Positions 27,325 to 36,667 of a stretch of DNA of 64,000 nt are shown piece by piece. The notes under the pieces were generated by a model. It was not told where the DNA came from. It saw only the letters and a list, made by a program, of their open reading frames with translations, and ran no database searches. Both the position numbers and the translations under genes were made by a program. This DNA comes from Alteromonas sp. 1_MG-2023. Its GTDB lineage: Bacteria; Pseudomonadota; Gammaproteobacteria; Enterobacterales; Alteromonadaceae. Numbering within the stretch: the first letter of the stretch is position 1; every line of letters starts with the position of its first letter. Location of the stretch: the NCBI RefSeq assembly GCF_030547075.1, contig NZ_JAUOQH010000008.1, positions 151,109 to 215,108 of the forward strand. Direction: 5' to 3'.

Positions 27325-28115
27325 GCTAGCTTCTCCTGCCATGCGGGAGTGCGTTTTTCTAGAAAGGCTGCTAAGCCCTCTTGACCTTCTTTCGAGGTTC
27401 TTATTTTGGCAATTTGCTTGCTAGTTTCATCAAGCAACTCAGCATTAATAGGCGCACCAGCAACCTGTTGCACTAAGGCTTTGGCATGCGATACCGCTCC
27501 CGGTCCATTTTTCAGAATTTGGGTGATAATGTCGTCTATCGTGCTATCAAGTTCATCTTCGGTTACCGATTCGCTAAGCAGTCCTAGCCTCCGCGCTCGC
27601 CGTGCAGAAAAGACTTCTGCGGTTTGAAAATAGCGTCTACACACACGTGCGCCCATGGCTTCAATCACGTAAGGGCTTATGGTGGCTGGAATAAGGCCTA
27701 TTTTTACTTCACTTAAACAAAACTTACTTAATTTGCTACCAATGGCAATGTCACAGCAGGCGATAAGACCTACCGCGCCGCCAAACGCAGCCCCTTGCAC
27801 GCGCGCAATGGTGGGCTTTGGCAAGGTATATAGGGTATGCAACATGGTAGCCAGCGCCATAGCGTCGGCGTGATTTTTGGCTTCATCGTATCCAGCCATA
27901 CGCTGCATCCACTCTAAGTCGGCGCCTGCACTAAAGCTTTTCCCTTTCCCTTGCAATACCACGGCGCGAACACTGTCGTCGTTGCCAGCTTGGGTGAAAA
28001 GCTCGGTTAGCGTGGCAATCATGTCATCGTTGAATGCATTGTGTTTGTCAGCTCGATTAAGCGTGATAAGTGCAACGTTTCTTTCATCTACGTGATAAGT
28101 AACTGCTTGATCCAT
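27321..28115 (-). CDS. liuC: Methylglutaconyl-CoA hydratase
   Basis: This crotonase-family enzyme hydrates 3-methylglutaconyl-CoA to HMG-CoA. The protein of about 264 residues has the oxyanion-hole segments FSAGADLEWMQ (near 60) and QGAAFGGAVGLIACCDIAI (near 100-118), and a catalytic Glu in FCLSEVKIGLIPA. The assignment to the methylglutaconyl reaction rests on its place between liuB and liuD. GGGGA lies about 7 nt before the ATG at 28113-28115. An upstream in-frame start at 28148 would overlap liuB and is less likely. Confidence 0.92.
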   Translation of the reverse strand: MDQAVTYHVDERNVALITLNRADKHNAFNDDMIATLTELFTQAGNDDSVRAVVLQGKGKSFSAGADLEWMQRMAGYDEAKNHADAMALATMLHTLYTLPKPTIARVQGAAFGGAVGLIACCDIAIGSKLSKFCLSEVKIGLIPATISPYVIEAMGARVCRRYFQTAEVFSARRARRLGLLSESVTEDELDSTIDDIITQILKNGPGAVSHAKALVQQVAGAPINAELLDETSKQIAKIRTSKEGQEGLAAFLEKRTPAWQEKLA

Positions 28116-28131
28116 AATAATTTCCCCCAAA

Positions 28132-29739
28132 CTACATACGAAAGACACCGAAGCGGGTGTCTGGTATCGTTTGATTTAATGCGGCAGATAAAGATAGGCC
28201 TAATACCGTGCGAGTGTCGGCAGGGTCGATAACGCCGTCGTCCCATAATCTGGCCGAGGCATAATATGGGTGTCCCTGTTTTTCGTAGGTGTCGATAACC
28301 GGTTGTTTAATCGCTTGCTCTTGTTCGTCAGTCCAGGTTTCACCTGCACGTTCTTTTTGATCGCGCTTCACTTGGGCCAGTACGCCAGCGGCTTGTTCGC
28401 CGCCCATTACCGATATACGGGCGTTTGGCCACATGAATAAGAATCTGGGATCGTACCCACGGCCACACATGCCGTAGTTTCCTGCACCAAAGCTGCCACC
28501 AATTAATACGGTAATTTTAGGTACTTGGGCACATGCTACAGCGGTTACCATTTTGGCACCGTGTTTGGCTATTCCGCCATGTTCGTACTGTTTCCCCACC
28601 ATGAAACCAGTGATATTCTGTAAAAATACGAGGGGTATTTTACGCATTGCACATAGCTCAACGAAGTGTGCGCCTTTTAGCGCACTTTCGCCGAATAAGA
28701 TGCCGTTATTGCCGATGATGCCTACCGGGTAGCCGAAAATGCGGGCGAACCCACATACTAACGTAGTGCCGTATAAGGGTTTAAATTCATCAAAGTCTGA
28801 ATCATCAACCACACGCGCTATGATTTCTCGTACGTCGTAGGTTTGCTTAGTATCTGCAGGCACAATGCCGTAAATCTCTTTGGCATCGAAACGTGGGGGC
28901 TTTGGCGCTGTAACATCTAGCGATACATTTTTGGTGCGGTTAAGCCTAGAAACTGCATTTCTAGCAAGAGATAATGCGTGGTGATCGTTATTGGCTAATT
29001 GGTCTGCTACCCCTGAAATTCGGGTATGTACATCACCACCGCCAAGCTCTTCCGCGCTCACCACTTCACCTGTAGCGGCTTTCACCAGTGGAGGACCACC
29101 TAAAAAGATAGTGGCCTGTTCTTTTACAATAATGCTCTCATCAGCCATGGCGGGTACGTAAGCACCGCCGGCTGTGCATGAACCCATCACTACGGCAATT
29201 TGAGGAATATTTTTTGCCGACATATTGGCTTGATTAAAGAAAATACGGCCGAAGTGTTCTTTGTCTGGAAACACTTCATCTTGATAGGGCAGGTTAGCAC
29301 CGCCTGAATCTACCAAGTAAATACAGGGCAGGTTGTTTTCTTCTGCAATGGTCTGTGCACGTAAGTGTTTTTTCACGGTAAGGGGGTAGTAACTGCCGCC
29401 TTTTACTGTGGCATCGTTTGCTACTATCATGCACTCAATACCCGACACGCACCCAATACCGGCTACCACGCCCGCGCACGGCACATAATCATCGTACACT
29501 TCCCACGCAGCCAATTGGCCTATTTCTAGAAAGGGTGAGTTGTCATCAATTAAAGCGTTAATACGGTCTCGGGCAAGTAATTTCCCCCGAGCCTGATGAC
29601 GTTCAGCGGCTTTGACACCACCACCTAGTGATACTTGTTCTATTTTTGCAACTAAGTCGTCCACTTGGGCTTGCATGTGCTGCGCATTGGCAACAAAGGT
29701 TTCTGATTTTGTATTTATCTTTGAACGTAGAACGGGCAT
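28132..29739 (-). CDS. liuB: Methylcrotonyl-CoA carboxylase, carboxyltransferase beta subunit
   Basis: It transfers CO2 from carboxybiotin to 3-methylcrotonyl-CoA. The protein of about 535 residues has the acyl-CoA carboxyltransferase pair: [21 protein letters not shown] and [12 protein letters not shown] in the N-half, and [16 protein letters not shown] with [16 protein letters not shown] in the C-half. It ends in the conserved DTRFGVFRM. The ATG at 29737-29739 has a run of eight G as its ribosome site. An in-frame ATG at 29776-29778 would read through the G-run as three glycines. I prefer 29739, as homologues begin at MPVL. It follows liuA by about 165 bp. Confidence 0.95.
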   Translation of the reverse strand: MPVLRSKINTKSETFVANAQHMQAQVDDLVAKIEQVSLGGGVKAAERHQARGKLLARDRINALIDDNSPFLEIGQLAAWEVYDDYVPCAGVVAGIGCVSGIECMIVANDATVKGGSYYPLTVKKHLRAQTIAEENNLPCIYLVDSGGANLPYQDEVFPDKEHFGRIFFNQANMSAKNIPQIAVVMGSCTAGGAYVPAMADESIIVKEQATIFLGGPPLVKAATGEVVSAEELGGGDVHTRISGVADQLANNDHHALSLARNAVSRLNRTKNVSLDVTAPKPPRFDAKEIYGIVPADTKQTYDVREIIARVVDDSDFDEFKPLYGTTLVCGFARIFGYPVGIIGNNGILFGESALKGAHFVELCAMRKIPLVFLQNITGFMVGKQYEHGGIAKHGAKMVTAVACAQVPKITVLIGGSFGAGNYGMCGRGYDPRFLFMWPNARISVMGGEQAAGVLAQVKRDQKERAGETWTDEQEQAIKQPVIDTYEKQGHPYYASARLWDDGVIDPADTRTVLGLSLSAALNQTIPDTRFGVFRM

Positions 29740-29740
29740 A

Positions 29741-29748
29741 CCCCCCCC
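29741..29748 (-). repeat. Eight-G homopolymer at the liuB start
   Basis: On the coding strand G8 lies two bases upstream of the preferred ATG, acting as or replacing the Shine-Dalgarno. If translation begins at the ATG at 29778, slippage here would shift frame. Confidence 0.7.
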
Positions 29749-29903
29749 TTTTTGTTCAGCGCCGCGCAGCTTAGTCATTTATTCAATCATTTATTAGAAA
29801 ACCAGTAAGTGATTAAAATATAGGGCTACGCAGTCTGTCGTTAAGTTTGACGCGCGCTGTTGTTAAGTATCAGCGCTGTCTGTCTTTATATGTAAGTACG
29901 TTA

Positions 29904-31073
29904 TTATTTTGATTCGTTGAAAAGTTCGCGGCCAATGAGCATGCGGCGTATTTCTGATGTACCCGCACCAATCTCATATAACTTAGCGTCTCTTAATAAT
30001 CTGCCGGTGGAATACTCGTTGATATAACCATTGCCACCTAAAAGCTGAATGGCGTCTAAGGCCATTTTGGTAGCTAATTCTGCTGAATATAAAATGGCGC
30101 CCGCGGCATCTTTACGAGTGGTATCGCCTCTATCGCACGATTTCGCTACGGTATACACATACGCTCTGGCGGCGTTCATTTGGGTATACATATCAGCCAC
30201 TTTGCCTTGAATGAGTTGGAATTGGCCAATGGACTGGCCAAATTGTTCACGGTCATGAATATAGGGTACAACCACGTCCATACAGGCTTGCATTATGCCC
30301 AAGGGGCCGCCCGACAGTACTAAGCGCTCATAATCTAGCCCACTCATTAGCACTCGTACGCCTTCGCCTTCTTTACCTAGAATATTCGCTGCAGGTACTT
30401 CACAGTCTTGAAACACAAGTTCACAGGTGTTTGAAGAACGCATGCCTAATTTATCGAGCTTTTGTGCACGGGTGAAGCCAGGGAAATCACGTTCCACAAT
30501 AAATGCGGTGATCCCTTTAGGCCCCGCTTGCGGGTCTGTTTTTGCGTAAATGACAAAGGTATGGGCATCTGGACCATTGGTGATCCACATTTTGTTGCCG
30601 TTTAAGATGTATTTATCACCGCGCTTCTCAGCACGTAATTTCATGCTCACTACATCTGAACCCGCATTAGGCTCACTCATGGCCAACGCACCTATGTGCT
30701 CGCCGGAAATTAACTTCGGCAGGTATTTTTCACGCTGCGCGTCGTTGCCGTTTCTGAAAATTTGGTTAACGCACAAGTTAGAATGAGCGCCATAACTTAA
30801 GCCAATCCCTGCTGATGCGCGGCTTACTTCTTCCATCGCAATGGTATGGGCTAAATAACCCATGTCTGCACCGCCATACTGCTCGGATACTGTCACACCC
30901 AACAAACCCATTTCGCCTAGTTTCGGCCATAAAGCATTTGGGAATTGGTTGTTAGCGTCTGCTTCCTCTGCCAGTGGGGCAATTTCATTTTGTGCAAACT
31001 GGTAGACTTGGTTACGTAATAAGTCGATATCTTCGCCAAGATCGAAATTTAACGTGGGGTAAGAAGTATTCAT
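29904..31073 (-). CDS. liuA: Isovaleryl-CoA dehydrogenase
   Basis: This is a flavin-dependent acyl-CoA dehydrogenase, first committed step after isovaleryl-CoA in leucine breakdown, passing electrons to ETF. The protein of about 389 residues has [50 protein letters not shown], and a late [12 protein letters not shown] region. The catalytic Glu is expected near [13 protein letters not shown], as in isovaleryl-CoA dehydrogenases. The ATG at 31071-31073 has AAGGA upstream and overlaps the liuR stop as ATGA. An upstream in-frame start lies inside liuR and is rejected. Confidence 0.95.
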   Translation of the reverse strand: MNTSYPTLNFDLGEDIDLLRNQVYQFAQNEIAPLAEEADANNQFPNALWPKLGEMGLLGVTVSEQYGGADMGYLAHTIAMEEVSRASAGIGLSYGAHSNLCVNQIFRNGNDAQREKYLPKLISGEHIGALAMSEPNAGSDVVSMKLRAEKRGDKYILNGNKMWITNGPDAHTFVIYAKTDPQAGPKGITAFIVERDFPGFTRAQKLDKLGMRSSNTCELVFQDCEVPAANILGKEGEGVRVLMSGLDYERLVLSGGPLGIMQACMDVVVPYIHDREQFGQSIGQFQLIQGKVADMYTQMNAARAYVYTVAKSCDRGDTTRKDAAGAILYSAELATKMALDAIQLLGGNGYINEYSTGRLLRDAKLYEIGAGTSEIRRMLIGRELFNESK

Positions 31074-31477
31074 GCAATTTTTCCTTTTTCTAACTCCGCA
31101 AGCTCTTCTCGGCATCGGCCTTCTACTTCATCAAGTTCTTGCATTAAACTTTGGATGTCATCGAGTTGTTGATGAAGTACCGCCCGTTTTTGTGCGGTCA
31201 TTTCCAACATGGTGCCTAGCTGCACGGCTGAATTAGCATTGGTATCGTACATTTCAAATAAGGTTTTTACTTCGGCTAGGGAAAATCCAAGTCGCTTCCC
31301 CCTAAGAATGAGCATTAGCCTCACTCTATCTTTGTTGTCATACACACGGTTCTGACCAGTACGTTTGGGGCTCAGCAGGCCTTGCTCTTCATAAAAGCGA
31401 ATAGAGCGGTGAGTTATATCGAATTCTTTTGCCAGTTCACCAATCGCATACACTGATTCGTTCTCGTTGTTATTCAT
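31070..31477 (-). CDS. liuR: MerR-family regulator LiuR
   Basis: LiuR represses branched-chain amino acid degradation genes in many gammaproteobacteria. The 135-residue protein has an N-terminal MerR helix-turn-helix ([28 protein letters not shown]) and a C-terminal coiled coil (about residues 80-130). The Cys pattern of metal-sensing MerR proteins is absent, which suits a CoA-ester-sensing member. It is the first gene of liuRABCDE, with ATGA coupling to liuA. Tandem palindromes for autoregulation lie about 100 bp upstream. AAAGGT is 8 nt before the ATG. Confidence 0.92.
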   Translation of the reverse strand: MNNNENESVYAIGELAKEFDITHRSIRFYEEQGLLSPKRTGQNRVYDNKDRVRLMLILRGKRLGFSLAEVKTLFEMYDTNANSAVQLGTMLEMTAQKRAVLHQQLDDIQSLMQELDEVEGRCREELAELEKGKIA

Positions 31478-31573
31478 AACACGTACCTTTGGTTTTATGT
31501 CTGTGTCTCATGCTGTTTACAAAAAGACTTTCCCTGAATGAAGAGCGCTTTCTTGACACTAAATATTTTGAGG

Positions 31574-31611
31574 TTTACGTTAACGTTAATTACCTTTTAC
31601 GTTAAGGTAAA
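31574..31611. promoter_or_regulatory. Tandem LiuR-type operator
   Basis: Two 16-bp imperfect palindromes, 31574-31589 and 31596-31611, each differ by one base from TTTACGTTAACGTAAA. Their centres are 22 bp apart, about two helical turns. They lie between liuR and the divergent thiolase gene, so one regulator could control both. LiuR binding is inferred from place and symmetry. Confidence 0.75.
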
Positions 31612-31746
31612 GTAACATTTTGCTAACGTCAATTTTTCATAAGTACGATAGCTCGCTTATGTATAAATGAGTGTCTACATTTATATACATTGGTGAACTT
31701 TAATTAAAATTTTTATATCAATTTCATGTGGTTAAGAGGTCTAGTG

Positions 31747-32922
31747 ATGAGTAATGAAACAGTAGTGATTGTGGCAGCGAAGCGCACGCCAATGGGCGGG
31801 TTTAACGGAAGCTTATCTGGTGTTACTGCCACCGAACTTGGCGCCACAGCTATTAAGTCAGTGTGTGAAACACTTGATGTGAGCCAAATTGATGAAGTTG
31901 TGATGGGATGCGTGCTCCCCGCAGGGCTTGGTCAAGCGCCAGCACGTCAGGCATCGCTAGGTGCAGGTCTACCCATTAGTGCAGGCGTTACCACTATCAA
32001 TAAAGTGTGTGGATCTGGTTTGAAGGCGGTAATGCTCGCGCATGATTTAATAAAAGCGGGTAGTGCAGAGGTTGTTGTTGCTGGTGGCTTTGAAAGTATG
32101 AGTAACGCCCCTTATTTGTTGCCTAAAGCAAGAACGGGCTACCGTATGGGGCACGGTCAGGTGCTTGATCATATGATGTTGGATGGCCTTGAGAATGCGT
32201 ACGATGGTAAGGCTATGGGTTGCTTTGCTCAAGATACCGCCGATGCAGAAAACATTACCCGAAATGAAATGGATGACTTTGCGCTACGCTCATTATCAAA
32301 GGCACATGAAGCGATTAATAGCGGCAGTTTTAAAGATGAAATAGTGAACGTGACTATCTCGGGCCGTAAAGGCGATGTGGTGGTAGATACCGACGAAGGT
32401 CCAGGCTCTGCAAAACCTGAGAAAATTCCTTCGCTTCGCCCAGCGTTTAAAAAAGACGGCACCGTAACGGCAGCTAATTCTAGTTCTATTTCAGATGGCG
32501 CGGCCGCATTGTTGGTGATGAGCGAAGCGAAAGCACAAGCCTTAGGCCTAGCTCCGCTGGCCAAGGTAGTGGCTCATGCTACGAATTCTATTGAGCCCGA
32601 AAACTTTACTTTAGCCCCAGTTGGCGCCATGGAAAACGTGCTGACTAAAACGGGCTGGAGCAAAGAAGACGTAGATTTGTTTGAAATTAACGAAGCCTTT
32701 GCCATGGTAACCATGATGGCAGTGCGCAAAATGGCGTTAGATGAAAGCAAAGTAAACGTAAAAGGGGGAGCTTGCGCTCTTGGTCACCCAATAGGCGCTT
32801 CAGGCGCACGAATTTTGGTTACCTTACTTCACGCACTGAAACAGAAAAATGCCAAGAAAGGCATAGCGTCATTATGTATTGGCGGTGGTGAAGGCGTAGC
32901 GTTAGCAGTAGAAATGATATAA
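31747..32922 (+). CDS. Acetyl-CoA acetyltransferase (thiolase)
   Basis: This type II thiolase interconverts acetoacetyl-CoA and two acetyl-CoA. The protein of about 391 residues has the nucleophile Cys in INKVCGSGLKAVM (near 90), the NEAFA segment, GGACALGHPIGASGAR and the final CIGGGEGVA with the second active Cys. The ATG at 31747 has AAGAGG about 6 nt upstream; an upstream ATG at 31726 is less likely. It is divergent from liuR with the operator between. It could use acetoacetyl-CoA made from the liuE product, but the CoA-activating step is not in the window. Confidence 0.93.
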   Translation: MSNETVVIVAAKRTPMGGFNGSLSGVTATELGATAIKSVCETLDVSQIDEVVMGCVLPAGLGQAPARQASLGAGLPISAGVTTINKVCGSGLKAVMLAHDLIKAGSAEVVVAGGFESMSNAPYLLPKARTGYRMGHGQVLDHMMLDGLENAYDGKAMGCFAQDTADAENITRNEMDDFALRSLSKAHEAINSGSFKDEIVNVTISGRKGDVVVDTDEGPGSAKPEKIPSLRPAFKKDGTVTAANSSSISDGAAALLVMSEAKAQALGLAPLAKVVAHATNSIEPENFTLAPVGAMENVLTKTGWSKEDVDLFEINEAFAMVTMMAVRKMALDESKVNVKGGACALGHPIGASGARILVTLLHALKQKNAKKGIASLCIGGGEGVALAVEMI

Positions 32923-32962
32923 GCACGATTTATTTGTTGCTAAATAAAGCATAAAATAGACT

Positions 32963-32990
32963 AAATGGCACCCCAAATTGGGTGCCATTT
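32963..32990 (+). terminator. Terminator hairpin after the thiolase gene
   Basis: The stem AAATGGCACCC/GGGTGCCATTT has a 6-nt loop. The following T-run is short and interrupted. The remaining spacer to 33250 holds a TATAAT at 33079-33084 and nothing else that I can name. Confidence 0.65.
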
Positions 32991-33250
32991 GTGTTTTAAT
33001 TAACCTATATTGAGCTTAATATTTATCGCTTGTATTTGAATAATACGGTTCGATGACGTTTAAGTATGATTGTCAGAGTATAATGTGTAGCAACTATGAA
33101 ACGAAAAGTAAGCATTTTGCGTAATTTTAAGCTTAGTTTGTTGCTATCGTGAAGTTTTAGTTTAGACCGATGTTGCATTCGCAGGCGCTAAGTTAGATAC
33201 TCTCGTATGCGTTCTATCGCATTTTATGTATTTGTATTTAGGTGGTCTTT

Positions 33251-34711
33251 TTGATTCTTTCCAGGTGTTTACGCCTTTTCTCAATAGCTATTTTACTAGC
33301 ATTGACGTTTTCAAGTGAAATAGAAGCACAATCAGTTCAACAACAGATTACTCAACCGCAATCGCTGAATGCCAAGCCCTCTAGAGTAGTGACATATTGT
33401 GTCGATCCTAATTGGGCGCCTTATGAAGCAATTCGTAATCATAATCACGTGGGCGTTTCTGCCGATTATATTAAGCTCATTTCTGAGCTTTCGGGCTTAA
33501 CCTTTGAATTAGTGCCTACTGACACATGGGAACAAAGCTTAGAATACGTGCAGAAAGGCAACTGCCAAGTGCTTTCTATGCTTAACGTATCTGACTTCAG
33601 AAAGCAGTTTTTAAACTTTTCACACCCTTATTTTGAAGCGCCGAATATTTTGGTCGCTCGTTCTGGTACTCCTATTTTGCAGGGTTATGGAGGAGTAGGG
33701 CACAGAATTGTGGGCGTAGTGAAGGGCTATAGGCAGGTTGAATACATATCAAGAAACTACCCTGAAATACGTATTAAATTAGTAGAGTCGGAGATTGACG
33801 GGCTTACCCAATTATCTCGGGGTGAAATCGATGTGATGGTAGGCTCATTAATGAGCGTTAACACCTACATCAATAATCAGAAGGTAGATAACCTTAATAT
33901 AGTAGGTTATGCAGAGCCCTTCGACTCACTCGCTTTTGGCGTAAACAAGTCGTTTAGCGACATTATTCCAACCTTAAACAGTGCTATTTCACGAATCCCT
34001 GAGCACAGAAAGATAGATATTTATAAGCGATGGAATAACGTTCAAGTACGTTACGAACGAAATTACTTCAAATTGCTCATCACTACTGCAATTGTATTGA
34101 TGATAGTGGTTGGTTTGGTATGGCGAAATAGAACCGTTTCCCAATACAGCCGTTTGATAAAGCAGAAGAATAATGAAATTGAATCTTTGCAGACTACCTT
34201 GCTAGATAGAAATCGCACGTTAGAGTTTTTGTCTGCTCACGACACACTCACCGGTTTGTATAATCGAAACCATATGATTCAAAAGGCTGAAGAAGAGATA
34301 TCTCGGTTTCAGCGTTTTCATACCACGGCGTCTTTGATTGTCGTGGAAATTGCTGTTAAGCGAGATAGTCGCGGAGAACTAGCAGAGTTTGACCGAGAAA
34401 ATATCTTAAAGCAGGTGGCGTCTCAGTGCCTTGCCACGGTTCGGGAGGTAGATATTGTTTCTCGTTTTACTGGTGAGCAGTTTATTATTCTTTGCCCCCA
34501 AACGAACCTAGATTCAGGGCGGGTACTTGCCGATCGTTTAGTGGAATGTATCGACCAAGATATCTTAACCGGTAACACTAAAATGCAGGTTGCTGCTGGT
34601 TTGTCTGAATTAAAAGAAAGTGAGAGCTTCACCGATTGGTTTGAACGTACTACCAAAGCGCTTTATCATTCAAAACGCTTAGGGTATGCCATGGTAACGG
34701 TAGCTGAATAG
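33251..34711 (+). CDS. Periplasmic solute-binding sensor with degenerate GGDEF domain
   Basis: In order: a signal peptide or first membrane segment (residues 1-25), a family-3 solute-binding domain (VVTYCVDPNWAPYEAI to about 260), a membrane helix near 275-291 (LLITTAIVLMIVVGLVW), a short coiled coil, and a GGDEF-fold domain. The GGDEF core keeps DTLTGLYNRN, but the active-site loop reads RFTGEQFIIL, so catalytic residues are lost. It probably senses an amino-acid-like ligand and signals without making c-di-GMP. No ATG is available. GTG at 33242 and TTG at 33251 are options; AGGTGG 5 nt before the TTG decides for 33251. Confidence 0.85.
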   Translation: MILSRCLRLFSIAILLALTFSSEIEAQSVQQQITQPQSLNAKPSRVVTYCVDPNWAPYEAIRNHNHVGVSADYIKLISELSGLTFELVPTDTWEQSLEYVQKGNCQVLSMLNVSDFRKQFLNFSHPYFEAPNILVARSGTPILQGYGGVGHRIVGVVKGYRQVEYISRNYPEIRIKLVESEIDGLTQLSRGEIDVMVGSLMSVNTYINNQKVDNLNIVGYAEPFDSLAFGVNKSFSDIIPTLNSAISRIPEHRKIDIYKRWNNVQVRYERNYFKLLITTAIVLMIVVGLVWRNRTVSQYSRLIKQKNNEIESLQTTLLDRNRTLEFLSAHDTLTGLYNRNHMIQKAEEEISRFQRFHTTASLIVVEIAVKRDSRGELAEFDRENILKQVASQCLATVREVDIVSRFTGEQFIILCPQTNLDSGRVLADRLVECIDQDILTGNTKMQVAAGLSELKESESFTDWFERTTKALYHSKRLGYAMVTVAE

Positions 34712-34771
34712 CGTGCTAGCAAAGAAGAAAGAAGCTAAGTAACGAGAAACAAGAAGCAGAGTAGATGACTA

Positions 34772-34826
34772 GAACAGCAGGTGACCAAATTAGCAGGTAA
34801 CTAGGATAGCAGGTAAGTAAAATAGC
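34772..34826. repeat. Degenerate tandem repeat of about 17 bp
   Basis: Three to four units of an ATTAGCAGGTAACTAGG-like sequence lie in the short spacer between the convergent sensor and FapA-family genes. Confidence 0.55.
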
Positions 34827-34854
34827 TATATTCAACTAACCTGCTAAAAAGTGC

Positions 34855-36522
34855 CTAAACAATAGGTTCGTAATGCCATTGGTGAGAGTCGTAGTGAATA
34901 TTGGCTCTTTCGTATTCACGCTCAGAGCGCCAGTTTCTGTTGTTCAATTTAGCCGACACCCCAGGATAAAGCTTTTTATTGGCAATCAGTTTAATATCTT
35001 GTTGGTACTGTACTTTGGCATCAGTCACTTCCAGTACTTTAGACTCAATCCAATCAAGTAATGCAGTTTCATTGTTGAACATCTCAAGCGCCTCAGCGAC
35101 TTTAGCTTTTAGCTCTTTCGGTACTTTTTTACTTTTCAGAATATCTATTTTTTCTTTATGTTTACTGGTGTTCTCACGTAGTTGGCCTAGTAACTCATCT
35201 AATGCGTCTTTGCGTTCAAGTAGCTGTGCAAAGCCGGGACTAAAATCAATTTTAAGTGTACTTCCTGATACAGCACCAAGAGTGCCAGCCTCAACTCTGT
35301 CTTGGCTAATTATATCGCATGCGAACAAATTCCCCATGGGCTTGTCTACTTGACCGACAATAACTGCACCGCCACAACGTAATTTGCTGTAAGCAAGTTG
35401 TCTACCTACGGTAATATTGCCTGAACAGTGAATTTCTATCCCCTGTCCATGCTGAACATGAATGCTGCCTTTCGCTACTAAGTGACAGTTGAACTCGCCT
35501 GAACTGTCATTCACTTTACCCATAGCACCTTCGGTAATAATGATATCGCCGCCAGACTCAATATGGGCAGATTCTACAAAGCCATTAATGGTGACATCAC
35601 CTTCGGCTTTTATTTGCATTTTTTCGGTTACATCGCCATTAACCAGCACTGCACCTTCATAGTTAACGTGGCCAGTGCCTACATTTACGCCGTTACAGAT
35701 ATAGGTGGCGTCAATGTTCATGGTTTGATCTTGATATTTCGGCATGCCAGCAATGGCGGAGATTAATAAATTTTGGTCGTCATCTGCCAATACGGTGCCG
35801 CTGCCTTTTCGAAACTCTACCCACTCGCCAGGGATGGGAGGTAGCTTAGCGCCTCTGACATCGAAACCGCTTCTTCCTAGTGTTGGCTCTGTTCTTTTTA
35901 ATACAGGCGTACCTACTTTAACGCAGATCACTTCACCTAAATTACGCATATCAACGCGCTCGCCAGCATTGGTTTGTGGCTTTAATATGCGCTCAAGCGC
36001 ATTAGGAACTAAAGGAATAAACCGAGAAGAGCGTCCGTTGCGGGCAGGTAGGCCCTTGGCTACCGTTCGTTCTATCACTGTGCCAGGTGCAGCTCTTCGT
36101 GCTTCAAGCAACATAGCTTCAATCACGTTAGTACCTAAGCCGCGGTGGATATTATTCTTTGTTGCTAGCGATTTAATAGTATTAATCGTAGGTGATTTTC
36201 CGCCATAAGGAGAAGTAATCACAAGATTAGCCGACATGGAATCTTCGGGAATACGAAATTCTATTTCAGCGTTTCTTCTTTCACCTATACGCTCTTGTAC
36301 AATGGTGTTGTCACCAGTTTTGAAGTAATGGTTGGCGGTGTCGCAGGCAGACTTCAAAGCAGAGTCTGAAACGTATAAACGTTTAGTTTCTCCAGTTGCT
36401 AACTCCGCTTTCACTTGGCGTAGATCTATTTCTTTTGAAAACTCTGACGGGTTCAGCGTCAGATTTATATAGGTTCTCGTTTTATCAAAACTTATGTTTA
36501 CGCCATTCATTACTACATTCAT
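34855..36522 (-). CDS. FapA (DUF342) family protein
   Basis: This 555-residue soluble protein matches the FapA/DUF342 family (polymer-forming cytoskeletal-like). The N-terminal part is mixed alpha/beta. A central right-handed beta-helix near 280-410 shows hexapeptide-like turns (GHVNYEGAVLVNGDVTEKMQIKAEGDVTINGFVESA). A coiled coil runs near 425-500. In Vibrio a member influences motility or flagellar assembly, so the role here is only family-level. CAAAGG directly touches the ATG at 36522, too close for a normal ribosome site; the ATG four codons on is an alternative. Monocistronic. Confidence 0.8.
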   Translation of the reverse strand: MNVVMNGVNISFDKTRTYINLTLNPSEFSKEIDLRQVKAELATGETKRLYVSDSALKSACDTANHYFKTGDNTIVQERIGERRNAEIEFRIPEDSMSANLVITSPYGGKSPTINTIKSLATKNNIHRGLGTNVIEAMLLEARRAAPGTVIERTVAKGLPARNGRSSRFIPLVPNALERILKPQTNAGERVDMRNLGEVICVKVGTPVLKRTEPTLGRSGFDVRGAKLPPIPGEWVEFRKGSGTVLADDDQNLLISAIAGMPKYQDQTMNIDATYICNGVNVGTGHVNYEGAVLVNGDVTEKMQIKAEGDVTINGFVESAHIESGGDIIITEGAMGKVNDSSGEFNCHLVAKGSIHVQHGQGIEIHCSGNITVGRQLAYSKLRCGGAVIVGQVDKPMGNLFACDIISQDRVEAGTLGAVSGSTLKIDFSPGFAQLLERKDALDELLGQLRENTSKHKEKIDILKSKKVPKELKAKVAEALEMFNNETALLDWIESKVLEVTDAKVQYQQDIKLIANKKLYPGVSAKLNNRNWRSEREYERANIHYDSHQWHYEPIV

Positions 36523-36667
36523 CCTTTGAGCAGTCTTTCTTTTCTATCTTCTTTATCGACGTTATTGCCATAGACTTAAGCTAGATATAGGCCTTGGGGG
36601 CCAATTTTACTTCGTCATTTTTATCCAATAGATATAAGGTTAATGTAATGCCATCCATTGCAGTACG

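Noticed and set aside
28141..28165. A motif-like inverted pair in the 3' end of liuB
   Set aside because: It encodes the conserved carboxyltransferase ending DTRFGVFRM, so protein conservation explains it.
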